Positions 1 to 6,387 of a DNA stretch of 9,346 bases are shown here, piece by piece. The stretch is from Proteobacteria bacterium UBA1844 (GTDB lineage Bacteria > Pseudomonadota > Gammaproteobacteria > Steroidobacterales > Woeseiaceae): positions 1 through 9,346 of the forward strand of contig DDIS01000127.1 of the NCBI GenBank assembly GCA_002338615.1, written 5' to 3'. Numbering within the stretch: the stretch's first letter is position 1; every line of letters starts with the position of its first letter. The notes beneath the pieces are model-generated. The model was not told the origin of the DNA. It did not search any database and saw only the letters and a list, made by a program, of their open reading frames with translations. The translations under genes were made by a program, and so were the position numbers.

Positions 1-426
1 CTGGCGGGCAACGCGCCGCTCGCAGCGCTACAAGCAGCGGAGCGACTCGATCTGACCAATGGCCTGAGCCGGGATCTGTCCGCGCTTGCCGCGGGTCGCG
101 CGTCGCCACTTGAGGTCGCCGCAGCCTGGTCAAAACTGGAGCTGACCTTCGTGCTCGAGTGGCTGTCACGCCAGGTACAGGCGGCCGCAAAAATTGCGCT
201 GGGTGCTGGCGGACCGCAGCTGGCGGCAGATTTGGACAATAGTGTGCTGCAACGCATAGACAGCCGAAAGCTGTTTTGTTATCTAGACCATATAAATCGG
301 CTACGAAGTCAGCTGGGCGGCAGCTTCAATGTGCAGCTCGCGCTGGAAGGCTTGCTGATAGACTGGTCAACCGGCCTGACCCAGGCGGGCCGGGGCGGAG
401 TTCCGGCATACCTGCCGGGCCGCTAG
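1..426 (+). CDS. holB: DNA polymerase III delta' subunit, C-terminal part (5' truncated by window)
   Basis: The reading frame is open from the first base and ends at TAG 424-426, so only the last 141 residues are present; the ATG at 151 is internal. The residues form a helical segment typical of the delta' C-terminal domain, with a stretch near SPLEVAAAWSKLEL, a KLFCYLDHINRLR helix and a closing NVQLALEGLLIDW. In the family, delta' is part of the clamp-loader complex that places the beta sliding clamp on DNA, and this domain forms the collar that holds the clamp-loader subunits together. The ATPase-like N-terminal domain lies outside the window. The call rests on this C-terminal similarity and on pilZ directly downstream, an order (tmk-holB-pilZ) common in gammaproteobacteria. 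Spacing to the pilZ start is 44 nt with no terminator visible, so co-transcription is likely. Confidence 0.85.
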   Translation: MAGNAPLAALQAAERLDLTNGLSRDLSALAAGRASPLEVAAAWSKLELTFVLEWLSRQVQAAAKIALGAGGPQLAADLDNSVLQRIDSRKLFCYLDHINRLRSQLGGSFNVQLALEGLLIDWSTGLTQAGRGGVPAYLPGR

Positions 427-470
427 CGCAAGACAGGAACAACACGGGACATGAACACACGGGTGGTGGT

Positions 471-809
471 ATGAGTAAACCAGGTCTATTGACGCTGACG
501 ATCAAGGACAAGAGTGCCCTGTATCTCGCGTACATGCCGTACGTGATCAACGGTGGTCTGTTTATTCCAACCGGCAGCTCGTATCGCCTGGGGGACGAAG
601 TCTTCATGTTGCTGAACCTGATGGGTGAAGACGAAAAAATCCCGGTTGCAGGCACTGTCATCTGGATGACGCCAAAAGGGGCACAGGGAAAGCGGACAGC
701 CGGTATTGGCGTGCAATTCAGCGACCAGGATCAGGGCAACACGCAAAAGAAAATAGAGACCTATCTTGCTGGTGCCCTGGGTGGCGACAAGCCCACCCAT
801 ACGATGTAA
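471..809 (+). CDS. pilZ: Type IV pilus assembly protein PilZ (single PilZ domain)
   Basis: This 112-residue protein is a stand-alone PilZ domain. It carries stretches nearly identical to Pseudomonas PilZ: LTIKDKSALY at the N-terminus, YRLGDEVF, EKIPVAGTVIW, TPKGAQG, GIGVQF and the closing KIETYLAGAL...PTHTM. Canonical c-di-GMP receptors have an RxxxR motif before a D/NxSxxG motif; neither is visible here. This fits the type IV pilus PilZ class, which acts through protein partners (PilB, FimX in Xanthomonas) rather than by binding c-di-GMP strongly. The ATG at 471 is chosen because homology starts right after it. The frame stays open upstream to 276, but that part overlaps holB and is not PilZ-like. 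The only Shine-Dalgarno-like sequence is a weak GGTGGTGGT run next to the ATG. The start overlaps the TGA of an eight-codon mini-ORF at 451-474. Confidence 0.93.
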   Translation: MSKPGLLTLTIKDKSALYLAYMPYVINGGLFIPTGSSYRLGDEVFMLLNLMGEDEKIPVAGTVIWMTPKGAQGKRTAGIGVQFSDQDQGNTQKKIETYLAGALGGDKPTHTM

Positions 810-816
810 GCACGGA

Positions 817-1863
817 CTAGCTTGGATCCTTGCTGATACCGCCTTTCAATACGTATGCCTGGAAGCCACGTTCGCTCAGGATGTAGGCCCCTGCCGAACT
901 GCGCCGTCCCGTATCGCAACAAACGACGTATTTGCCCTTTTTATCCAGCGTATTGATCTTCAGGCGAATGAAATAAAGCGGTATGTTGACGGCGCCATCG
1001 AGATGCTGGTTGTCAAATTCGCTCGGCAAGCGAACGTCGAGCCATTTGCCGCCGGCCTTGATAATCGCGGCGGCCTCATCCGTGTCCACCCATTCGAGCA
1101 TGGGTTCATTCAGCAACTTCTTGAAGTCTTCCTTGCCAAGACGCATCACAGAACCGTCTTTGGTCATCGTAACAGTCGCGTTGCGTTTGGCATCCGAAAT
1201 CAAAGCCTCCTCGCCAAACGTATCGCCGACGGAGAGTTCCGCGAGCTTTATTCCGTCCTTGCTCAACGGGGTTTCGCGAGTGACCAGCGCGGAGCCACGG
1301 GTCAGTACGTAAAAATAGTCGCCTTCCGATCCTTGTTTCAAAATAACATCGCCGGAGCGATAATTGATCTGCTGCATACGCATAAAAATCGCCTGGATAT
1401 TTGCCGGCGGGATTTTATGAAACGCCTTGGTTTGCAGCAGCATGGTCATCCAGTCTTCTGCGCCCGCGTCGCCGTTGTCATTGAGTTCGTTGACTTCGTA
1501 GGTGCCGGTCTGGTCCCAGGTCAGCATCACGTCAAGCAGATCGCTGTCGACGGAAATAAACTGCACCCGGTCGCGCGCTTTTGCAGCCACACGGCGCGGG
1601 TACACCGGAGCAACCGGGTTTTTTGCAAAGTCAGACCCGCCGTCGACCGTGCCAACGATTTTGCCGTGGTCCTGCAGTTCCAGGGTACCGCTGACGATGT
1701 AAAACGTGCGCTTTTCGGTATCGCCTTCCTTGAACAGTACCTGGCCGGGCGAAAGCTCCCGTATCTGTACCTTGCGGGCGAGGGCGGCAAGATTGTCTCG
1801 CTTGAGTCCGTCCAGCGGCGAAAAGCGCCTGAGCAGTGCGGTTGTGGTCTGCTCGTCCGTCAT
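817..1863 (-). CDS. Tandem cyclic-nucleotide-binding-like domains fused to a rhodanese domain
   Basis: The 348-residue protein has three parts. Residues about 11-125 form a cNMP-binding-like beta-roll (LSPGQVLFKEGD, FYIVSGTLEL) whose phosphate-binding cassette is unrecognisable. Residues about 145-250 form a better conserved second cNMP domain (YRSGDVILKQGSEGDYFYVL) with a cassette at 215-231 that keeps FGEEAL and RNATV, including Glu218 and Arg227. Residues about 255-345 are a rhodanese domain (WLDVRLPSEF, HLDGAVNIP) with an active loop CDTGRRS at 316-322, so Cys316 is the likely sulfur-carrying or otherwise catalytic residue. No signal peptide or membrane segment is visible, so it should be cytoplasmic. 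A sensor in which cyclic-nucleotide binding controls a sulfurtransferase or thiol activity is inference; substrate and ligand are unknown. The start at 1863 has a modest AGGT sequence upstream. It converges on pilZ, with 7 nt between the stop codons. Confidence 0.85.
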   Translation of the reverse strand: MTDEQTTTALLRRFSPLDGLKRDNLAALARKVQIRELSPGQVLFKEGDTEKRTFYIVSGTLELQDHGKIVGTVDGGSDFAKNPVAPVYPRRVAAKARDRVQFISVDSDLLDVMLTWDQTGTYEVNELNDNGDAGAEDWMTMLLQTKAFHKIPPANIQAIFMRMQQINYRSGDVILKQGSEGDYFYVLTRGSALVTRETPLSKDGIKLAELSVGDTFGEEALISDAKRNATVTMTKDGSVMRLGKEDFKKLLNEPMLEWVDTDEAAAIIKAGGKWLDVRLPSEFDNQHLDGAVNIPLYFIRLKINTLDKKGKYVVCCDTGRRSSAGAYILSERGFQAYVLKGGISKDPS

Positions 1864-2041
1864 AATTTACCTGTTCGCTCTACGACGCCGGCAAAAGCTG
1901 GCGACCGTGGGTGACTTGTTGTTGGTGTAGGCCTTGTCGGCCAATGCGTATTCTACCTTTAATTCAACGACTTCCGGTACTCCCCGATGCACGCATCGTG
2001 ATACGCCGCACAGTTTCACGAGCAGCGGAAGCGCTTGCTGC
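1864..2041 (-). promoter_or_regulatory. Intergenic spacer upstream of the cNMP-rhodanese gene, with a palindrome and a -10-like box
   Basis: This 178-nt non-coding spacer lies between the 3' end of the beta-oxidation gene and the start of the cNMP-rhodanese gene. On the minus strand, TAGAAT at 1955-1950 resembles a -10 box, but there is no good -35 box 16-18 nt upstream. A perfect inverted repeat, CGATGC-AC-GCATCG, lies at 1985-1998, about 30 nt upstream of that box. A weaker hairpin (GCAGC...GCTGC) sits right after the upstream gene's stop at about 2024-2041 and has no T run, so it is not a convincing terminator. Either strand could be read into a short ORF here, but none resembles a protein. 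Confidence 0.3.
1985..1998. repeat. Perfect 6+2+6 inverted repeat
   Basis: The sequence CGATGC-AC-GCATCG is a perfect inverted repeat in the spacer upstream of the cNMP-rhodanese gene. The two-base centre is too short for a stable RNA hairpin loop without opening the inner pairs. A binding site for a dimeric regulator is therefore at least as likely as a terminator. The bound factor, if any, is unknown. Confidence 0.4.
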
Positions 2042-4057
2042 CTAGAAATCCGACCAGCCCGCATGTGGTTTGAAGCGCTCGCCATGGCTTGCTTCGAGCG
2101 ATTTGAGTCGGGCCCGAACTGATTCGACGCCCAGCTTCCGCGCGTAATTCAGCGGACCGCCGCGAAATGGTGCGAATCCTGTGCCGAAGATCACCCCGGC
2201 ATCCAGCAGATCCGGATCACTTACCACGCCTTCCGACAAGCAGGCAACGGCCTCATTGAGCATGGGCAGGATCAGGCGATCTTCGGCGTCCCTGGGTGCA
2301 GGGCTACCGCCTGCCTGCTTTTGCGCCTTGCCATCCTGCCAGCGATAGAATCCCTGCCCGGTCTTACGGCCGAGCTCGCCAGCGTCCACTTTTTTCTGCA
2401 ACAACAGGGGAATCGGCCGTTCGAATGCCGTGCCAAGCACTCGTGCGACGTGCGCCACGACGTCGATGCCGACACTGTCAAGTAGCTCTATCGGGCCCAC
2501 AGGCATGCCGAAGTTTTCCGCCGCCTCGTCTATGCCGAGAAGGCTCACGCCTTCCTCCGCCAGTAACAGCGCTTCGTTTGTGTACGGGGCGAGAATTCTG
2601 TTGACGACAAAGCCAGGCGAGCTCGCGCACTCGAGCGGCAACTTGCCAATATGCCGGGCGAAAGCAAAGCCAGCATCGAGAGCCGATGATTCGGTGTCGT
2701 CGCATCTAATCACTTCGACCAATGGCATCTTGGCAACGGGATTGAAAAAATGCAGGCCGATGAAGCGGGTGGGAGCGTCAAGAACCGAGCGCAGTTCCTC
2801 AAGACGAATACTCGAGGTATTGGTTGCCAGGATCGCGCCTGCGCGCATTTTCCTCTGCAAATTCTCATAGAGTGCCTGTTTCGCGTCCTTGTCCTCAAAG
2901 ATAGCTTCGATGACAAGATCGGCTGAGGCCACACCGTCGCCATTCACATCGGCTGTAAGGCGAGATGCTGTGTCGGCCCGGAGCGCCTCATTATGTATGC
3001 GTTTGGCAAATAACTTCTGCGCACGCTCAAGCGCAGGCTCGATGTACTTGAGTTCGCGATCCTGCAAGGTGACGGTCAGTCCGCGCAACGCACACCATGC
3101 CGCAATATCACCGCCCATAACGCCGGCGCCAACCACATGCACGTTTTTTACCGCGGGCGCTGATTTGCTGCCCTGGCTTTTCAGCTTGTTCTGCAGGAAA
3201 AACACGCGCACAAGATTGCGGGACGTATCAGTACACATCAGTTCGGCGATCGACCTGGCCTCACCATCGAACGCCGCGGCTCCCTTTGCACCGTATTTCG
3301 CCCACAATTCAACTATGGCGTAAGGTGCCGGATAGTGATCCTGGCGTGCCTTTGCGGCGACCTGTTTGCGCAACACGCCGCGCAAAATCGGCCGCAACAC
3401 GAAACTGCTGAGCAGTTTCTCGAACACAGGAGCACTGCGAAGCGCTGGTTTTTCGGCCAGTATCCGCTCTGCTTTGCTGCGCCAGTCGACCTCCGTGCAG
3501 AGCTCGTCTATGAGTCCGATCCGGCGACCTTTGGCGACGTTGACCGGATTCCCCGTCAACATCAGTTCCATTCCCGGGCGAACACCGCACAGACGCACGG
3601 CGCGCACAGTGCCACCGAAACCCGGATGAATGCCAAGCTGGACTTCCGGCAAGCCGAGTACGCGCTTGTCCGTCTCCATGGCTATGCGGTAGTCACAGGC
3701 CATTGCAAGTTCGAGGCCGCCACCCAATGCAAAGCCATTGATAACCGCCACGGTGGGACAGGGCAGCGCCGCCAGTCGGTCCAGTACCTGTTGGCCGGTT
3801 CGGATCAGCTTGTAGGCCTCTTCCGGGTTGTTGATTTTTGTAAACTCATTGATATCGGCGCCCATGATGAAGCCGTTGGATTTGCCTGAATAAACAACCA
3901 CGCCACCTGGAAGTTGCTTGTTCAGACTATCAATGTGCTCATTCAGCTCGGCGAGCACCTCAGCTGACAGGACGTTGGCGCCACCGTCGCTCTTGTCGAT
4001 CTTGAGCCACGCGATGTCGTTGTTATCACGTTCGATGGTCCAGTGCTGATTGCTCAT
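2042..4057 (-). CDS. fadJ: Fatty-acid oxidation fusion enzyme: enoyl-CoA hydratase / 3-hydroxyacyl-CoA dehydrogenase (FadB/FadJ type)
   Basis: The 671-residue protein has the two-part FadB/FadJ layout. The N-terminal crotonase domain (about 1-190) carries the oxyanion-hole motif GADIN at 66-70, GGGLELA with Glu116, and LPEVQLGI with Glu138, the two Glu expected for hydratase activity. The dehydrogenase part starts near 300 with the NAD-binding VGAGVMGG (309-316). It continues with ATNTSS and the catalytic His436 in GLHFFNP, paired with Glu448 in LVEVI. The C-terminal helical dehydrogenase domain spans about 480-671. It hydrates trans-2-enoyl-CoA and oxidises the 3-hydroxyacyl-CoA to 3-ketoacyl-CoA with NAD+, in the cytoplasm. 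It is somewhat shorter than E. coli FadJ and FadB (about 715-730), and no thiolase gene (fadI/fadA) is adjacent on the side visible here. Its ATG overlaps the TGA of the upstream EEP gene, so translation is probably coupled. FadB versus FadJ cannot be settled from sequence alone. Confidence 0.92.
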   Translation of the reverse strand: MSNQHWTIERDNNDIAWLKIDKSDGGANVLSAEVLAELNEHIDSLNKQLPGGVVVYSGKSNGFIMGADINEFTKINNPEEAYKLIRTGQQVLDRLAALPCPTVAVINGFALGGGLELAMACDYRIAMETDKRVLGLPEVQLGIHPGFGGTVRAVRLCGVRPGMELMLTGNPVNVAKGRRIGLIDELCTEVDWRSKAERILAEKPALRSAPVFEKLLSSFVLRPILRGVLRKQVAAKARQDHYPAPYAIVELWAKYGAKGAAAFDGEARSIAELMCTDTSRNLVRVFFLQNKLKSQGSKSAPAVKNVHVVGAGVMGGDIAAWCALRGLTVTLQDRELKYIEPALERAQKLFAKRIHNEALRADTASRLTADVNGDGVASADLVIEAIFEDKDAKQALYENLQRKMRAGAILATNTSSIRLEELRSVLDAPTRFIGLHFFNPVAKMPLVEVIRCDDTESSALDAGFAFARHIGKLPLECASSPGFVVNRILAPYTNEALLLAEEGVSLLGIDEAAENFGMPVGPIELLDSVGIDVVAHVARVLGTAFERPIPLLLQKKVDAGELGRKTGQGFYRWQDGKAQKQAGGSPAPRDAEDRLILPMLNEAVACLSEGVVSDPDLLDAGVIFGTGFAPFRGGPLNYARKLGVESVRARLKSLEASHGERFKPHAGWSDF

Positions 4058-4821
4058 AGTTTTGACTCGCTGTTATCTGGCCAGGCCCTGTCGATCGTAA
4101 AGTCGCATACGAGGGGCAGGTGGTCGGAGTGCCGCACGGCTGGTATATGAAAGTCCGTTACCTGGATGCCTTCCTGGTAAAGAATAAAGTCAAGTTCCTT
4201 GCGCGGTGAGCGGCTCGGGTAGGTCGGCAAACTATGCGTGTTGGCTGAGCGCAATCCGGCGGCTTTCATGAACAGGTATATTTCATTTTCTCCCCAAAAC
4301 GTATTGAAATCTCCCGCGACTATTACAGGCTTCTCGGTAGCCTCGATCAAGTCACAAAGTCTGCGCAACTGCAAGTGCCGGTGCCGATACTTGAGCGAAA
4401 GGTGCACCAGGAACACCGAGAAATCCTGCATCTCGAGCTCGATGATCAAGCGCTTGATACCGGTATCGAAATAATGGAACTTTTCCCCATGCACCCGGGC
4501 TGCTGCCATGAAGGCGTTGCCTTGTTTGCGTACGATCGGCAGCATGTGGTTAAGGGACTTGGCGCCGTATTTGGTTTCGTACGATGTATTCATGCCAAGA
4601 CTCGCAGCGATCGACTCGGCCTGGTTGACCATGCGACTTCGGATCGAGCCGGTGTCCACTTCGATCAGGCAGACGATATCCGGATCGACTGAGCGAATGA
4701 AGCGCGTAATTTCGGGCAGGACGTTCTGATTGCCGAGTACGTAGCCTGCACCGGGCAAGGGCATATGCATGCTGGCGCCACCGCCGACGGCGTAGCGAAT
4801 ATTATAAAGTAGGAGTCGCAT
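4054..4821 (-). CDS. Endonuclease/exonuclease/phosphatase (EEP) family hydrolase
   Basis: The 255-residue protein carries the EEP signatures in order: LLLYNIR with Asn7, DIVCLIEVD with Glu54 (metal ligand), VHLSLKYRH with His140, VAGDFNT with Asp171 and Asn173, LDFIL with Asp211, and the terminal SDHLPL with Asp233-His234. This is a complete metal-dependent phosphodiesterase/phosphatase active site. Members of the superfamily cleave DNA or RNA, inositol phosphates, sphingomyelin or nucleotide phosphodiesters; the substrate here cannot be told. No signal peptide or membrane segment is visible. The start at 4821 is chosen because the fold begins with MRLLLYNIR. The frame is open further upstream to 5076, but that stretch is antisense to the TIR-like gene. 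No strong Shine-Dalgarno precedes this ATG. The stop overlaps the next gene's start as ATGA. Confidence 0.87.
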   Translation of the reverse strand: MRLLLYNIRYAVGGGASMHMPLPGAGYVLGNQNVLPEITRFIRSVDPDIVCLIEVDTGSIRSRMVNQAESIAASLGMNTSYETKYGAKSLNHMLPIVRKQGNAFMAAARVHGEKFHYFDTGIKRLIIELEMQDFSVFLVHLSLKYRHRHLQLRRLCDLIEATEKPVIVAGDFNTFWGENEIYLFMKAAGLRSANTHSLPTYPSRSPRKELDFILYQEGIQVTDFHIPAVRHSDHLPLVCDFTIDRAWPDNSESKL

Positions 4822-4899
4822 ACTGAGTATTGTCGCCCTAAATTGGTAGAATCGCCACGGGACTTTAGATTCTGGCAATGAAACATAAGGGAGCAGGCC
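4822..4899. promoter_or_regulatory. Divergent promoter region between EEP hydrolase and TIR-like gene
   Basis: These 78 nt separate two divergent genes and must hold promoters for both, if each has its own. For the plus strand, TTGGTA (4843-4848) and TAGATT (4866-4871) are spaced 17 nt, each matching four of six consensus bases. This puts transcription start near 4878 and leaves a short leader with a good AAGGGAG ribosome-binding site at 4887-4893. For the minus strand no convincing pair was found; TTGCCA near 4875 is the best -35 candidate but lacks a -10 partner. The region could also hold a shared operator; no clear inverted repeat was seen. Confidence 0.35.
4887..4893 (+). promoter_or_regulatory. 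Ribosome-binding site that supports the GTG start at 4900
   Basis: AAGGGAG lies six nt before GTG 4900-4902. It is one of the clearest Shine-Dalgarno sequences in the window and supports the GTG as the start of the TIR-like gene. Confidence 0.7.
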
Positions 4900-5376
4900 G
4901 TGTCCGAAAAAAATCCTATACGAGTTTTCGTCAGCCACACATTCAGCGAGACTGACGACTATTTGCGATTGTTTGAATTTCTTGAATGCGTCGACCGATT
5001 CTACTACGTCAACGTCAGCAAACCAGACGACATTCCGCCCGGGGGGCTGAACGAGATCAAGGATTCCCTGATTCAACAGATAAAGGAGTCGGAAGCGGTC
5101 GTCGTTTTACCCGTCGTGTTCGAAACGAATCCCGACCTTACGAATTTCATGATGGACGTGGCGGACGCAAACGGTAAACCGATCATCGTGGTCCGACCGT
5201 ACGGACATGACTTGCCAACGCCGCCGCCACTGCTCAAACGATGCAAGGAGCAAGTCGAATGGAACGCACGCGAGATGGTCGATGCGATACGGCGCCAGGC
5301 CCGCCTTGAGGATACGAATCGCTGGGAAGTTGTGGACTTTCCAGGCTTTGATAAGCACGGGGAAATTAAAGAATAA
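4900..5376 (+). CDS. TIR-like (MTH538/DUF1863-type) small protein
   Basis: The 158-residue protein begins RVFVSHTFSETDDYLRLFEF, a beta strand then helix typical of TIR-like domains. It continues with IKDSLIQQIKESEAVVVLPV (helix then strand), NFMMDVADANGKPIIVVRPYG, and a closing WNAREMVDAIR helix. This order resembles the MTH538/DUF1863 TIR-like family, whose best known member is the ThsB sensor of Thoeris defence. TIR enzymes usually have Glu in the segment matching residues 84-90; here the aligned residue appears to be Asp86, so NAD-cleaving activity is uncertain. The start is GTG at 4900, backed by AAGGGAG six nt upstream. It ends with tandem TAA stops. A GlpQ-type gene follows after 26 nt. 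No transmembrane segment or second domain is visible. Alternatives are a plain nucleotide-binding, flavodoxin-like protein. No ThsA or SIR2 partner is seen. Confidence 0.7.
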   Translation: MSEKNPIRVFVSHTFSETDDYLRLFEFLECVDRFYYVNVSKPDDIPPGGLNEIKDSLIQQIKESEAVVVLPVVFETNPDLTNFMMDVADANGKPIIVVRPYGHDLPTPPPLLKRCKEQVEWNAREMVDAIRRQARLEDTNRWEVVDFPGFDKHGEIKE

Positions 5377-5392
5377 TAAATGCTTACGATTG

Positions 5393-5404
5393 ATACTTAA
5401 GTAT
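5393..5404. repeat. 12-bp perfect palindrome overlapping the glpQ-type start codon
   Basis: ATACTTAAGTAT is a perfect palindrome that includes the first two bases of the ATG at 5403. It occupies the place where a Shine-Dalgarno sequence would lie, and none is seen. It may be an operator, or AT-rich coincidence in a low-GC spacer. Confidence 0.45.
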
Positions 5405-6371
5405 GACTATAAAGAGCAGGCCAGTACTGATCGCGCATCGCGGCGCATCTGGCTATTTGCCGGAGCACACCCTGGCGGCCAAGGCGCTGGGCTTTGCGAT
5501 GGGTGCCGATTTCCTGGAGCAGGATGTCGTCGCGACCCGCGACGACGAGTTACTTGTCATGCATGATATTCATGTGGATCGGGTCAGCAATGTCGCCGAG
5601 CTTTTCCCGCACCGTGCACGCGACGACAGCCGCTTTTACGTGCGGGACTTCGACCTCGATGAGCTCAGGCAGCTTAACATCTTCGAACGCGTCAACGCGG
5701 ACGGCAGTGCCGTGTACCCGGGTCGATTCCCGGCACGCACGGGTAATTTCCGGGTCAACACATTGCGCGAGGAAATCGAGTTCATCCAGGCACTGAACCA
5801 GTCTGCCGGGCGCACCGTGGGCATTTACCCGGAGATCAAGCGACCTGCCTGGCATTTGTCTGAAGGCGTGGATATCGCCCCACAAATGCTTGCGCTGTTG
5901 CACGACTACGGCTATTCGAATCCGGACGATCCGATTTACCTGCAGTGCTTCGACGCAGGCGAGCTTGTCCGGATCCGGGAACAACTTGGCTCCAGGCTGC
6001 GGCTGGTGCAACTGATTGGCGACAACAGCTGGGGCGAATCCGGCGATGACTACGTGAGCCTGCGCAAACCGGCCGGATTACAGCGACTGGCGCAAACGGT
6101 TGACGCCATAGGTCCCTGGGTAAACCAGTGCTTTGCGCTTGATGAGCGTGGTCGCGCACCGACATCTTCTGGCCTGGTCGAACAGGCACAAGAGTCGGGC
6201 CTTGAGGTACATCCTTACACGATCCGGCTGGATAGCCTCCCGGATGGGTTCCCCGACCTTGCGTCGCTGGTCCATTTCTGCACAGCGGTATTGCAGGTCG
6301 ATGGCCTGTTCACGGATTTTCCCGACCGTGTTGGCCAGTTGCTGCGCCATCAAACTGCCGCCGTTAGTTAG
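5403..6371 (+). CDS. glpQ: Glycerophosphodiester phosphodiesterase, GlpQ type, apparently without signal peptide
   Basis: The 322-residue protein closely follows E. coli GlpQ: IAHRGASGYLPEHT with His12-Arg13, LEQDVVATRDDELLVMHD with Glu39, Asp41 and His54, YPGRFP, FRVNT, EEIEFIQALN, IYPEIK with Glu144, YLQCFDA, VHPYTIR and GLFTDFPD. These include the general acid/base histidines and the calcium ligands of the family. It hydrolyses glycerophosphodiesters to glycerol-3-phosphate plus an alcohol. E. coli GlpQ is periplasmic with a signal peptide and about 358 residues; here the homology begins within about eight residues of the ATG. In-frame TGA at 5391-5393 rules out an upstream extension, so it is probably cytoplasmic, like UgpQ in location but GlpQ-like in sequence. 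It follows the TIR-like gene by 26 nt, without a clear ribosome-binding site. A glpT permease is not adjacent. Confidence 0.92.
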   Translation: MTIKSRPVLIAHRGASGYLPEHTLAAKALGFAMGADFLEQDVVATRDDELLVMHDIHVDRVSNVAELFPHRARDDSRFYVRDFDLDELRQLNIFERVNADGSAVYPGRFPARTGNFRVNTLREEIEFIQALNQSAGRTVGIYPEIKRPAWHLSEGVDIAPQMLALLHDYGYSNPDDPIYLQCFDAGELVRIREQLGSRLRLVQLIGDNSWGESGDDYVSLRKPAGLQRLAQTVDAIGPWVNQCFALDERGRAPTSSGLVEQAQESGLEVHPYTIRLDSLPDGFPDLASLVHFCTAVLQVDGLFTDFPDRVGQLLRHQTAAVS

Positions 6372-6387
6372 AAATACGATTATTTAA

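Noticed and set aside
766..1914. Long plus-strand ORF (382 codons) across the cNMP-rhodanese gene
   Set aside because: Antisense to a gene with clear domains; its translation shows no domain and begins inside pilZ.
1867..2085. 72-codon minus-strand ORF upstream of the cNMP-rhodanese gene
   Set aside because: Overlaps the fadJ-type C-terminus and ends in an arginine-rich chance sequence; no ribosome-binding site or family resemblance.
3335..3889. Plus-strand 184-codon ORF
   Set aside because: Antisense shadow of the fadJ-type gene, no recognisable motif.
4822..5076. Longer start for the EEP hydrolase (up to 5076)
   Set aside because: The added N-terminus is antisense to the TIR-like gene and has no EEP similarity; the fold starts with MRLLLYNIR at 4821.
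4900..5376. Full Thoeris or other known TIR defence system
   Set aside because: No ThsA/SIR2-type effector, CapV-like or other partner gene is adjacent, and the usual Glu appears replaced by Asp. Reported only as a lone TIR-like protein.
5836..6353. Minus-strand ORFs inside glpQ
   Set aside because: Antisense to a strongly supported gene; low-complexity translations.
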